A DNA stretch of 64,000 nt from contig DISM01000006.1 of the NCBI GenBank assembly GCA_002421805.1, forward strand, positions 62,001 to 126,000, read 5' to 3'. The DNA comes from Candidatus Omnitrophica bacterium UBA6210. GTDB lineage: Bacteria > Omnitrophota > Gorgyraeia > Velamenicoccales > Velamenicoccaceae. The notes under the pieces are model-generated. The model saw only the letters and a program-made list of their open reading frames with translations, ran no database searches and was not told the origin of the DNA. Within the stretch, counting starts at the first letter, position 1, and every line of letters starts with the position of its first letter. This document shows positions 14,609-22,712 of the stretch, in pieces. The position numbers were made by a program, and so were the translations under genes.

Positions 14609-16159
14609 ATGCCATTCTTTCTTATCAAGACGATCGTATTCATCTCCGGCAGTGTCCTCATGAGCCTGGAGATTGCCGGAAGCAGGGTCCTGGCTCCGTA
14701 TTACGGCAGCACGATCTTTGTATGGTCCAGCCTGATCACGGTTTTGCTGACGGCCTTGGCCGTCGGCTATTATGCGGGGGGCCGCTTGGCGGACAAGCGG
14801 CCTTCTTTTTTGCTCTGGGGCACCCTGTTGGCTGTCGCCGGTTTGCTGACGATCGCCGTTCCTTTTATCGCAGGCCCTGTGAACAGGATGCTTTTGTTTT
14901 GTTTCGACGACCGCCTCGGGTCTTTGGTATCTTGTTGTTTGGTCTTCTTTTTGCCGAGTTTCGTCCTTGGCATCATCTCTCCCTTTGCCGTTAAGTTCAG
15001 CGTCAAGAATATCTCCAGGGTCGGTAATGTGACGGGCGAGCTTTATGCGTGGTCGGCTGTGGGCAATGTCCTGGGGACCCTGTTGACGGCTTTTTTCCTG
15101 ATCGGCCGCATGGGCGTATTCTCCATTTTTTTGACGTTGGGCGCAGTCCTTCTGGCGGCTTCCGGCATCGTTTTTCTGGCAACCGCAAGCGGCTCCAGGC
15201 GCTTGGCATCTCTTCCTGTTTTTATTCTGCCCGGCATGTTTTTTCTGCTGCCGCTTCCGCCGCTGATAGAGTTTTCTCCCGAAGAAAAGATTGTTTTTCA
15301 GAAGGATTCATTCTATAACCATCTAGTTGTTACGGACGAGCCGGCTGCGGGTGTACGAAAATTGCGGTTCGACAAACAGATAGAGCAGGCGGGCATTGTC
15401 CTGTCCGGCAATTACGGTTCGATCTACAGCACGACAAGCATGCTGCATCTTCCTGTGGCGTTTTCTCCGGCCATGAAGAGAGTTTTGTTCATCGGATGCG
15501 GCGGCGGGATCGTGCCGAGGAATTATTTTTGCGATTATGCAGGCGTTGAAGTCGATGTCGTGGAGATCGATCCCATGGTCATCAAGGCCAGCCGGGATTA
15601 TTTTTTCTTTTTTCCTGCGCCCCAGATCAAGGTCTATGCCGATGACGGCAGGCGGTTTGTCCAGAAAGCACAGGAAAAATATGATGTCGTCGTGATGGAT
15701 GTTTTTAGCTCTGTCGGCCAAATTCCCTTTCACCTTTTGACAAGGGAGTTTTTCCTTGAAGTAAATGGAATCCTTGAAGAGGAGGGGGTCGTGGCCCTGA
15801 ATTTGATCAGTCCGCTGGAAGGAAAAGGGGCTGCGTTGTTCCGCTCTGTTTACAAAACCATGTCTTCGGTTTTTCCCCAGACGTATGTTTTTCCCGCTGT
15901 ATTCTCCGATGCGCCGCAAGACAAGATCGAGCCCCAGAACATCATCATAGTGGCCACCCGTCAACAGAAGAGATTGGGATCCGAAGAATTATTCAATCTT
16001 ATCGATGGCCAAGTGCGCTCAGGGCGCATCAGGGTCTCCAATCTGGCCGAGAGCGTGTGGTTTTCTCATCGGGTTTCTGACGAGGAGATGAAAGATGCCA
16101 TGCTGTTGACGGATGATTTTGCGCCTGTAGAGCTGTTGTATGGGAAATTTCTTCGTTGA
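14609..16159 (+). CDS. Fused membrane/spermidine synthase-like protein
   Basis: A 516-residue protein. The N-terminal half has about seven to eight membrane helices; it begins ISGSVLMSLEIAGSRVLAPY with GSTIFVWSSLI, the hallmark of fused MFS/spermidine-synthase proteins. The C-terminal half is a SpeE-like SAM-dependent domain: VLFIGCGGGIVPRNYF as the nucleotide loop, VDVVEIDP, YADDGRRFV, and YDVVVMDVFS, which carries an acidic residue where aminopropyl transfer is catalysed. Whether it makes a polyamine or transfers another group is unknown; no SAM decarboxylase gene is nearby. Confidence 0.8.
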   Translation: MPFFLIKTIVFISGSVLMSLEIAGSRVLAPYYGSTIFVWSSLITVLLTALAVGYYAGGRLADKRPSFLLWGTLLAVAGLLTIAVPFIAGPVNRMLLFCFDDRLGSLVSCCLVFFLPSFVLGIISPFAVKFSVKNISRVGNVTGELYAWSAVGNVLGTLLTAFFLIGRMGVFSIFLTLGAVLLAASGIVFLATASGSRRLASLPVFILPGMFFLLPLPPLIEFSPEEKIVFQKDSFYNHLVVTDEPAAGVRKLRFDKQIEQAGIVLSGNYGSIYSTTSMLHLPVAFSPAMKRVLFIGCGGGIVPRNYFCDYAGVEVDVVEIDPMVIKASRDYFFFFPAPQIKVYADDGRRFVQKAQEKYDVVVMDVFSSVGQIPFHLLTREFFLEVNGILEEEGVVALNLISPLEGKGAALFRSVYKTMSSVFPQTYVFPAVFSDAPQDKIEPQNIIIVATRQQKRLGSEELFNLIDGQVRSGRIRVSNLAESVWFSHRVSDEEMKDAMLLTDDFAPVELLYGKFLR

Positions 16160-16181
16160 TCCGTTTTCGCGGCGCAAAAAT

Positions 16182-17189
16182 CTAGCGGGAGGAAGCTTGC
16201 TTGTCCACCTCTTCATAGACGAGGCGGGATATTTGCTGGATGATTTTTCTGAGGCTTTCCATGTCGCCTCCTCTTGTCATGACGCAGAGAAGGTAGGGGT
16301 GGCGCGGGTGGTAAATGATGCCGCAATCATGCAGTTGCAAGACCAGGTTTTCGTGACGTTCGCCGAACTTGTGGGCAATTTTTGTTCCTGCCGGTATCGC
16401 CGACGCCAAACCGAACGGGAATTGAGTCTCGCTTAAAAGCTCCAAGGCCTTTTCCGACATCTCGGGATTGAGATAAGAGGCGTTATAGAGCACCCTGAAG
16501 AGCGCAGCGTACGACCTGTCCGACATTTCCCCTTGCAGTTGATCGTATTCCCAGTATTCGATGCCCAGGTCTTTCTGCACCGAATTAAAAGTCGATCTGT
16601 CATTTTCAACCAGCAGGCCTGACGCCTCGTTGTCCGAATAGACGATCATCCTGCGGATCAGCTCTTCGACCGTATACGATTGTCCCGGCTGCAATTTTTC
16701 AGTGGGCGCAAAGTATTGGGTATAGTCCGTCGTCCCCCCATTATAGGTAATCATCTTTTCCAGGATGAGGGGATCGGATTGCGCTTTCTTGAGATAGGCC
16801 ATCATGATGGGGACTTTCAACAGGCTGGCGGGAATGAATTTCGTCTTCTCATTGACGGAAAACCAGGGGCCGTTGTTCATATCGCGAAAATACACGCTGA
16901 TGTCAATGGCGTCCTTGTTTTCCAGCGTCTTGCGCACAAACTCAGCTACTTTATCCCTGAAATCGACAAGCTCCGGGATGACCTCCTGGTTTTCACAGTC
17001 GATCAGCGGATTGATGTAGGTATACCCCCCTTTGCGGATTTCCAGGGTGGCGGACCGTTTTTTCTGAAGGTATTTGTTGAAAAGATTCTGGCCGGAGATC
17101 CCGAAAAGGATCCCCAGAAGAAAAGAAAGGCCTAATGCGAGATATCTGCGTCTTCTGCCGCGGCTGAGATTTCGAAGTTGCTGTTCCAT
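16182..17189 (-). CDS. Membrane-anchored serine hydrolase of the class A beta-lactamase fold
   Basis: A 335-residue protein with a basic N-terminus and one membrane anchor (YLALGLSFLLGILFGISG), then a beta-lactamase/PBP-type domain. The three active-site motifs are SLLK (Ser-x-x-Lys), SDN in YSDNEASG, and HKFG in place of the usual KTG. Such proteins may be DD-peptidases or other envelope hydrolases; a resistance function should not be assumed. I prefer the ATG at 17189 (MEQQL) over the ATG 36 bases upstream, although neither has a good ribosome site. It is convergent with the spermidine synthase-like gene. Confidence 0.75.
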   Translation of the reverse strand: MEQQLRNLSRGRRRRYLALGLSFLLGILFGISGQNLFNKYLQKKRSATLEIRKGGYTYINPLIDCENQEVIPELVDFRDKVAEFVRKTLENKDAIDISVYFRDMNNGPWFSVNEKTKFIPASLLKVPIMMAYLKKAQSDPLILEKMITYNGGTTDYTQYFAPTEKLQPGQSYTVEELIRRMIVYSDNEASGLLVENDRSTFNSVQKDLGIEYWEYDQLQGEMSDRSYAALFRVLYNASYLNPEMSEKALELLSETQFPFGLASAIPAGTKIAHKFGERHENLVLQLHDCGIIYHPRHPYLLCVMTRGGDMESLRKIIQQISRLVYEEVDKQASSR

Positions 17190-17287
17190 ATGTAAAAATG
17201 TACCGTATTTCTGCGCTAAATGCAAGAATAATAATTGCTTAAATTACGCTTGTCAGAACACCTTGCGAATATTAAAATAGTAACCCT

Positions 17288-17432
17288 GCGCCCATAGCTT
17301 CCGCCACCAAGGCATCGGCGGACCAACTGCTTTGCAGTTCAACCTTTAAGGAAACTATGGGCTTTGACGGAAAAAATTTGACAAGATTTTTTGATTTGCA
17401 CCCGGCGCTTATAAGGAATTGCGCCGGTGCAA
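17288..17432. repeat. tRNA-Arg-derived palindromic repeat cluster
   Basis: GCGCCCATAGCT (17288-17299) copies the first 12 bases of the tRNA-Arg that starts at 17445. GCCCATAG (17290-17297) pairs with CTATGGGC (17355-17362), enclosing the hairpins TCCGCC/GGCGGA and AACTGC/GCAGTT. A third hairpin, TTGCACC..GGCGC with GCGCC..GGTGCAA, lies at 17396-17432. The outline resembles a tRNA-like cloverleaf, but no anticodon arm is evident. Confidence 0.6.
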
Positions 17433-17444
17433 AACTGCTGTTTT

Positions 17445-17518
17445 GCGCCCATAGCTCAACTGGATAGAGCACTAGCCTACGGAGCTAGGTGTTAGAGGTT
17501 CAAATCCTCTTGGGCGCA
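17445..17518 (+). tRNA. tRNA-Arg(ACG)
   Basis: The acceptor GCGCCCA (17445-17451) pairs with TGGGCGC (17511-17517), with discriminator A; CCA is not encoded. The anticodon stem CTAGC/GCTAG closes the loop CTACGGA, with ACG at 17479-17481. A34 must be deaminated to inosine to read CGU, CGC and CGA; the enzyme for this, TadA, is encoded 125 bases downstream. Confidence 0.95.
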
Positions 17519-17642
17519 CTATTTTTTCTTCTGAGAGGCTTTGAACCGGAGGCCGCTGGCCGGACGAGTAAGTCCGACCGTTTAAGCGAAGGGTCAAATC
17601 ACAGGTTAAGGCTGGCCGATCCAGGCCTTAACTTTCTTTTCT

Positions 17643-18104
17643 ATGTTTTCCGACGAATATTTCATGAGGTATGCCCTGAGGGAAGCGGCCAAGGCGGCCG
17701 ATTCAGAGGATGTCCCTGTCGGGGCGGTCATTGTGCACAAAAACCATATCATTGGCCGGGGCTGGAACCAGGTGGAATTGTTGAAAGACCCGACAGCCCA
17801 CGCAGAGATGATCGCGGTGACGCAGGCCGCCAATCATCTGGGTGCCAAATGGTTGAGCGATTGCGCGCTTTATGTGACAATAGAACCATGCAGCATGTGC
17901 GCCGGGGCCCTTGTTCTTTCGCGGATCGACCGCGTGGTTTACGGCGCGCCGGATCCCAAGACCGGCGCCGGCGGGTCTGTTCTTAATATCCTCCATCATG
18001 CGAAACTGAACCATCGTATCAAGGTAAAGGGAGGGGTCCTGGAGCAGGAATGCGCAAGTTTGCTGCAGGATTTTTTTAGGAAGAAGAGAGTAAAAAATAA
18101 TTGA
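17643..18104 (+). CDS. tadA: tRNA-specific adenosine deaminase TadA
   Basis: A 153-residue zinc deaminase converting A34 of tRNA-Arg(ACG) to inosine. The zinc site is His53 in HAE (with catalytic Glu55) plus Cys83 and Cys86 in PCSMC; VPVGAVIV and YGAPDPKTGAGGS are TadA signatures. The start at ATG 17643 has no strong ribosome site. Placement directly behind its own substrate tRNA is notable, and the two may be co-transcribed. The C-terminus ends in a basic RKKRVKNN tail. Confidence 0.92.
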   Translation: MFSDEYFMRYALREAAKAADSEDVPVGAVIVHKNHIIGRGWNQVELLKDPTAHAEMIAVTQAANHLGAKWLSDCALYVTIEPCSMCAGALVLSRIDRVVYGAPDPKTGAGGSVLNILHHAKLNHRIKVKGGVLEQECASLLQDFFRKKRVKNN

Positions 18105-18122
18105 TACTTTTTTAATATAGGG

Positions 18123-18551
18123 ATGAATATTAAAAGTAAGTTTAGCAAGAAAGAATTAGCTATTATCGGAGCCATATTATATTCTTGTGAAGGTACGCAA
18201 TTACGCAGGGACAAGAGAAGAAATAACGTTTATTATTGGGTTATAGAATTTACAAACAGTAATTTTAAAATTATTAAACTTTTTGTTGTTTTTCTAAAAG
18301 AGGTCATCCATATTGATAGATCTCGCTTGAAGGGGCAGTTGTTTATCTACGATGATGTCCATAGAAAGGAATTAGAAAAGAGATGGTCGAAAATAAGCGG
18401 TATCCCTTTGGTGAATTTCAATAAAACAATCGTGTTCCAGGCGAAGAATAGTGAATATAGGCCTAATCCCAATGGCACTTTTAAAATGCGTTATCATAGT
18501 AAAGAGGCCTTTCAAAAGCTCGACACTTTAATTAGAAATATTTTAGAGTGA
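18123..18551 (+). CDS. LAGLIDADG-like putative homing endonuclease
   Basis: A 142-residue basic protein. Its N-terminal helix KKELAIIGAILYSCEGTQLR matches the degenerate LAGLIDADG pattern (hydrophobic helix then acidic residue, here CEG), followed by FTNSNFKIIKLFVVFLKEV and a basic beta-rich part. One motif implies it would act as a homodimer. It is AT-rich compared with tadA and its other neighbours, a sign of transfer. It lies 32 bases upstream of tRNA-Ser(GGA), and I see no intron there. The family call is moderate: I infer it from the motif and the setting. Confidence 0.5.
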   Translation: MNIKSKFSKKELAIIGAILYSCEGTQLRRDKRRNNVYYWVIEFTNSNFKIIKLFVVFLKEVIHIDRSRLKGQLFIYDDVHRKELEKRWSKISGIPLVNFNKTIVFQAKNSEYRPNPNGTFKMRYHSKEAFQKLDTLIRNILE

Positions 18552-18583
18552 TCGAGTGAAATGGTTTTATTGATAAATAGGAT

Positions 18584-18672
18584 GGAGAGGTCGCGTAGCC
18601 CGGTTTAGCGCGCGCGCCTGGAGAGCGCGTAACCCAAAAGGTTCGAGGGTTCGAATCCCTCCCTCTCCGCCA
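18584..18672 (+). tRNA. tRNA-Ser(GGA)
   Basis: The acceptor GGAGAGG (18584-18590) pairs with CCTCTCC (18662-18668); discriminator G and CCA (18670-18672) are encoded. The anticodon stem CGCGC/GCGCG closes the loop CTGGAGA, with GGA at 18620-18622. The long variable arm is typical of serine. The last seven bases form the left arm of a perfect palindrome. Confidence 0.94.
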
Positions 18673-18703
18673 ATTTTTTGCGACAGAGCAAAAAATTGGC
18701 GGA
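18666..18703. repeat. Palindrome starting inside the tRNA-Ser(GGA) 3' end
   Basis: TCCGCCAATTTTTTGC (18666-18681), which begins in the tRNA acceptor, is perfectly complementary to 18688-18703 with a six-base loop. It may act in 3'-end formation or be a tRNA-derived repeat. A related broken version appears around 14154-14180. Confidence 0.7.
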
Positions 18704-18810
18704 TGCCGTGAAGGCCGTTGCGAGCCGAGTGTGTAGCGAAGCGGAGCCTCCTCGAAGAGGATAAGGCGAGCAGGCCGCAACGGCGCCGCCACCAAAGCGT
18801 AAGCGACAGA

Positions 18811-18861
18811 GCAAAAAATAGGGATGTCCCGACCTTGCCGTAGGCAAGCGTCGGGACGCCG
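18811..18861. repeat. 51-base palindromic repeat, copy 2
   Basis: Identical to 14175-14225, including the 32-base hairpin at 18826-18857. It lies downstream of tRNA-Ser(GGA), as copy 1 lies downstream of tRNA-Ser(GCT). The non-coding gap 18673-18922 consists largely of such repeats. Confidence 0.8.
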
Positions 18862-18922
18862 CCACCAGCACGCTGGAAATCCGTTGTGACCCTGCCCCTG
18901 CAGCCCGTTCAAGAAGGTTCTT

Positions 18923-20227
18923 ATGAAAAATAAAAAGAGAAACAAAAGAAAGCTCACCAAAGAAATAGGCTCCTTGCGAAAACAGATACTGGGGCTCGAA
19001 AAATTGAAAGTCAATCTCCAGTATTGCGAGGAAGAGCTGAAGAAATACCCTGATGATTTCGAAGAACAATTAGAGAACCGCACCGCTGCAGAGAAAATCA
19101 TCAACAAGCAATTGCGCCATGAAATTCTCCAGCGTAAACTTTTAGATGAGGCACTTCAGGTCACCGCCACGCGTTACAGGCGGCTTTTTGAAACGACGAA
19201 AGAGGGGATATTGATCGTTGACGGGGAGACAGGACAGATCATTGACGTAAACCCCTTTCTGGTCGAGATGCTTGGTTATTCTCACGAAGCTTTTCTGGAA
19301 AAGAAGTTTTGGGACATAGGTGTCTTTAAGGATGTCGAAGCCAGCAAGACCGTCCTTGCGGATTTGAAGACCAAGAAGCATGTCAGGTATGAAGACCTGC
19401 CGCTGGTAACAAAAAACGGACAGATTTTAGAAGTAGAATTTATCAGCAATATCTATCAGGTCAATAGCAAGAAACTGATCCAGTGCAATATACGGGATAT
19501 CTCCGAAAGAAAGCGCCTGGAAGGGCTCAAGGAGGGGATCGTAAGAACAGTTGCCCATGAGCTGAGGAACCCCCTTGGGATCGTCAAGGAAGGCATGAGC
19601 GTCGTTTTGGAGGGGCTCGTAGGAGATCTGAACAAAAAACAAAAAGAGATATTGACCCTTGTCAATAACACCATAGACAGGTTGGTTCGGGTGACAAACG
19701 GTCTGCTTGATATCTCTAAATTAGAAGCGGGAAAGATCGAACTCAAGAAAGAATCTTTCGAGATCGCGGATTTGATCAATGAGGTCATTTTTTTATTTAA
19801 ATTAAAGGCGGGAAAAAAAGGACTGGAGATAGAAGTAAGGTTGCCCGAAAAAGAAGTAAAGATCTACGCCGACAGAGATAAGCTATTGCAGGTTTTTACT
19901 AATCTGATTGGTAATGCCATAAAATTTACGGAAAAGGGATCCATAGAGGTTTTAGTCGCCGAGAAAGAAAAAGACATAGAAGTTTCCGTAACGGACACAG
20001 GCAGGGGCATCAACAAAGAAGATCTTAAAAACCTGTTTACCACGTTCGGACAGTTCGGCGTTGTTTTGAAGGGTTTGGAGAGAGGCTCAGGGCTTGGTCT
20101 TTGTATCTCTAAAGATATTATCGAGTTGCACAAGGGTGAGATTCGGGCGGAAAGTGAAATTGGGAAAGGAAGCAAGTTTATCTTTACCTTACCCAGAGCT
20201 TTGCGCCAAGATACCCGTGTTGCCTAG
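18923..20227 (+). CDS. PAS-domain sensor histidine kinase
   Basis: A 434-residue cytoplasmic kinase without membrane segments. Residues 1-85 form a very basic coiled coil. A PAS domain follows (RRLFETTKEGILIVDGETGQ to NIRDISERKR), then HisKA with the phospho-acceptor His in TVAHELRNPLG. The HATPase domain shows the N box NLIGNAIKFTEKG, the G1 box DTGRGI and the G2 box GSGLGLCISKDI. No response regulator is adjacent; the nearest in the window is at 25399-25800. A second protein at 43222 has a coiled-coil segment similar to its linker. The input signal is unknown. Confidence 0.9.
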   Translation: MKNKKRNKRKLTKEIGSLRKQILGLEKLKVNLQYCEEELKKYPDDFEEQLENRTAAEKIINKQLRHEILQRKLLDEALQVTATRYRRLFETTKEGILIVDGETGQIIDVNPFLVEMLGYSHEAFLEKKFWDIGVFKDVEASKTVLADLKTKKHVRYEDLPLVTKNGQILEVEFISNIYQVNSKKLIQCNIRDISERKRLEGLKEGIVRTVAHELRNPLGIVKEGMSVVLEGLVGDLNKKQKEILTLVNNTIDRLVRVTNGLLDISKLEAGKIELKKESFEIADLINEVIFLFKLKAGKKGLEIEVRLPEKEVKIYADRDKLLQVFTNLIGNAIKFTEKGSIEVLVAEKEKDIEVSVTDTGRGINKEDLKNLFTTFGQFGVVLKGLERGSGLGLCISKDIIELHKGEIRAESEIGKGSKFIFTLPRALRQDTRVA

Positions 20228-20341
20228 ATAAATTTTGCGCCCAAAGTGCGCCTATCATTTGAAGGGAATAAGCGAAGGAATTGTGCCAGAAAACCTTTTT
20301 TGTTTTAGATTGTCGCATCAGAACAAAGGGGAGGAAAATTT

Positions 20342-20740
20342 ATGAAAGGATTCAAAACGAACATTGAAAAAGGCACTTTAGAGAACAGGAATTTTCGCCA
20401 AGTGTTATATACCGGGGAACATAGCCAGCTGGTGCTGATGAGCCTTCGCCCTAAAGAAGAGATCGGCATGGAAATACATGCGGAGAACGATCAATTCTTC
20501 CGTTTCGAGGCTGGCCAGGGCAAGGTGATCATTGACGGCAACGCATATGAGGTTGGCGACGGCGTAGCGATCGTTGTGCCGGCCGGAGCGAAGCACAATA
20601 TTATCAATGTCTCGGATTCAAAAGACCTGAAACTGTATACCATTTATTCTCCGGCGCATCATAAAGACGGCATAGTTCGCGAAACCAAGAAAGAAGCCGA
20701 GGCCAACGAAGAAGAGTTTGACGGTAAAACCACAGAATAG
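20342..20740 (+). CDS. Cupin-domain protein
   Basis: A 132-residue single cupin. The first motif (EEIGMEIHAENDQFFRFEAG) carries His and Glu metal ligands, and the second (VPAGAKHNIINVSD) supplies the other His. The C-terminus is very acidic (KKEAEANEEEFDGKTTE). The gene has a strong GGGGAGG ribosome site. Small cupins of this type are often sugar-binding or regulatory; the substrate cannot be read. It stands between the kinase and the phosphate transporter. Confidence 0.82.
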   Translation: MKGFKTNIEKGTLENRNFRQVLYTGEHSQLVLMSLRPKEEIGMEIHAENDQFFRFEAGQGKVIIDGNAYEVGDGVAIVVPAGAKHNIINVSDSKDLKLYTIYSPAHHKDGIVRETKKEAEANEEEFDGKTTE

Positions 20741-20861
20741 CGGATCCTTGGGATCGCGGTTGTTGTCGCAGCGACCTCTGTGTGTGAAGATCACAAGAAA
20801 GCCTGCAGGGCATGTTTGCCGTGGGTAGAGTTGTTCTCAAAACCGGAAAGAAGATAAGACC

Positions 20862-21842
20862 TTGAGCCTGTTTTTGATCGGTTTCACGATCCTGATGAGC
20901 ATCGGCGTGGGTTGGTCTATCGGCGCCAACGACGCCGCGAATTCATTAGGCACGGCCGTCGGCTCGCGCGTCATCACCCTTCGCCAGGGCATTGTGCTTA
21001 TCGCTGTTTTCGGTTTTCTTGGGGCATGGCTCCAAGGCTCTTATGTCGCGCATACGATCGGCAAGGGGATCATTCCCATGGACAGGCTTGGACCACCCAT
21101 GGCCATGTATGTGGCGCTGGTCTCCTGTTTTGCCGCGACGGCCTGGGTGGTCCTCGCGACATACTGGAAGATGCCGATCTCGACGAGCCATTCCATTGTC
21201 GGCGCCGTTGCGGGCGCAGGCGTGGCTATTGGCGCCCCGGTCAAATGGAAAATGCTCGGCGATATTTTTATTTGCTGGATCTTTACTCCTGTGGGTGCCG
21301 CGGTCCTGGGGTATGTGTTTTTCAGGATCCTCAGGAATACGCTGCCGAGGATCGTGCCGCGCAGATTTTACAGATTTGTCATCGGGGCCCTCATCACCTT
21401 GAGCGGGTGTTATGTCGCTTATTCGTGGGGCGCCAATGACGTGGCGAATTCCATCGGCGTCATCTCCGGATCAGGGATCATGTCCAGCCGGGATGCGGTG
21501 ATGCTTGGAGGGCTGGCCATTGTTTTAGGGATCCTCACATGGGGATATAAGGTCATCGAGACCATAGGTTCGGAGATCGCCCACATGTTGCCCATCATGG
21601 CCTTTGCCGCGCAGCTTGCCAGCGGGATCAATGTCCATCTTTATTCCGTGTTCGGGATCCCGGTTTCTACCAGTCATTCCATTGTCGGCGCGATCTTCGG
21701 CGTAGGGCTGGTCAAAGGTCTCAAGGTCGTGAATTTAAGGATCATGCGCGAGATCATTTTTTGCTGGATAGCCACACCCTTTGTTTCCGGACTTATCAGT
21801 TTCATAGCTTTATGGGGACTTAAACATTGGATGAAAATATAA
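20862..21842 (+). CDS. PiT-family inorganic phosphate transporter
   Basis: A 326-residue membrane protein that imports phosphate coupled to protons or sodium. Both inverted PiT signature repeats are present: SIGANDAANSLGTAVGSR near the N-terminus and YSWGANDVANSIGVISGSG in the second half. PISTSHSIVGA and PVSTSHSIVGA follow in each half. The first possible start is TTG 20862, which gives a complete first helix. It is followed 15 bases later by its usual partner, a DUF47 protein. Confidence 0.92.
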   Translation: MSLFLIGFTILMSIGVGWSIGANDAANSLGTAVGSRVITLRQGIVLIAVFGFLGAWLQGSYVAHTIGKGIIPMDRLGPPMAMYVALVSCFAATAWVVLATYWKMPISTSHSIVGAVAGAGVAIGAPVKWKMLGDIFICWIFTPVGAAVLGYVFFRILRNTLPRIVPRRFYRFVIGALITLSGCYVAYSWGANDVANSIGVISGSGIMSSRDAVMLGGLAIVLGILTWGYKVIETIGSEIAHMLPIMAFAAQLASGINVHLYSVFGIPVSTSHSIVGAIFGVGLVKGLKVVNLRIMREIIFCWIATPFVSGLISFIALWGLKHWMKI

Positions 21843-21857
21843 CTCTGGAGGAAGACC

Positions 21858-22526
21858 ATGAAAGAGATCAGGAATATTCTAGGTTGGCTGGGGATGGCAG
21901 AGGAGCGGTCCATTATCGCCGATGCCCAAAAGCACGTCGACGAAACCTATAAGACGGTCGCTTTCTTTTCTGAAGCGGTCAACGCTTATATCAAGGGCGA
22001 CTTGAACGCCAAGACCAAGGCGATCGAAGCCGTGCGCGAAGGCGAACATCAGGCGGATCTCCTGCGCTCAAAGATGGTGGCGGCCCTCTCGGAGAGCCTT
22101 TTGCTTCCCCCGGACCGGGAAGATCTTATGCACTTTGTCAATACGCTCGACAAGATCGCGGATTGGACCAATGGCGCCGCCAGACTCCTGGGTTTTATCG
22201 AACATCGGCTGCCTGAGAACATCTTGCGCGAGATCTCGACGGCGACGGAGCTGATCATCAGCGCCATCACCAAGCTCAGGGAAGGGATCGCCGCGCTCAT
22301 CAAGAACGACCTCAAAAGGGCGCTTGAAGATTGCGACGAAGTCGACCGTAAAGAGCATGAGGCGGACGACCAGAAAAAGACCCTGATCGAAGCCATCATC
22401 CATGCGAAGCTTGAACCCACCAGCCTGTTATTGAGCTATCAGCTGGCAGAATACCTTGAAGGGGTCACGGACAAGATCGAAGATGCCGCAGATTTCATCA
22501 AGGTCATGGCTATCAAAGCGAAATAG
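21858..22526 (+). CDS. DUF47 (PhoU-like) phosphate transport accessory protein
   Basis: A 222-residue all-helical protein of the TIGR00153/DUF47 family, related to PhoU. Repeated acidic metal-binding motifs include EGEHQADLLR, DKIADWTNGA, KEHEADDQKK and DKIEDAADF. It has a GGAGG ribosome site and follows the PiT gene directly; such pairs are common, and the DUF47 member is thought to control the transporter. It is followed by a hairpin and a terminator. Confidence 0.92.
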   Translation: MKEIRNILGWLGMAEERSIIADAQKHVDETYKTVAFFSEAVNAYIKGDLNAKTKAIEAVREGEHQADLLRSKMVAALSESLLLPPDREDLMHFVNTLDKIADWTNGAARLLGFIEHRLPENILREISTATELIISAITKLREGIAALIKNDLKRALEDCDEVDRKEHEADDQKKTLIEAIIHAKLEPTSLLLSYQLAEYLEGVTDKIEDAADFIKVMAIKAK

Positions 22527-22560
22527 CGGATAGTCGCCTTTGTCAAAATCGGCAGCGCTC

Positions 22561-22588
22561 CGGCGTTCCTGCGGCTGCAGGAACGCCG
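22561..22588. repeat. Perfect 12-bp hairpin after the DUF47 gene
   Basis: CGGCGTTCCTGC pairs with GCAGGAACGCCG across a four-base loop, with no T-run. The arm GCAGGAAC is shared with the hairpin at 9375-9405. Confidence 0.55.
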
Positions 22589-22655
22589 GGACACCTTAAG
22601 CTGAGACTTATGATAGGACCAAATGACATGGGCATATCGGGTGTGGTCTGATGGG

Positions 22656-22680
22656 CCGGATTTTAACGTCCGGTTTTTTT
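22656..22680 (+). terminator. Rho-independent terminator
   Basis: CCGGA (22656-22660) and TCCGG (22669-22673) enclose an eight-base loop and are followed by seven Ts. It would end the PiT-DUF47 transcript. Confidence 0.6.
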
Positions 22681-22712
22681 ATCGATACGGGATTTAAAAG
22701 AGAGAGGCCGGC

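Noticed and set aside
16182..17189. Antibiotic-resistance beta-lactamase
   Set aside because: The fold is right, but the third motif is HKFG rather than KTG and the usual catalytic Glu motif is not evident; an envelope hydrolase is as likely.
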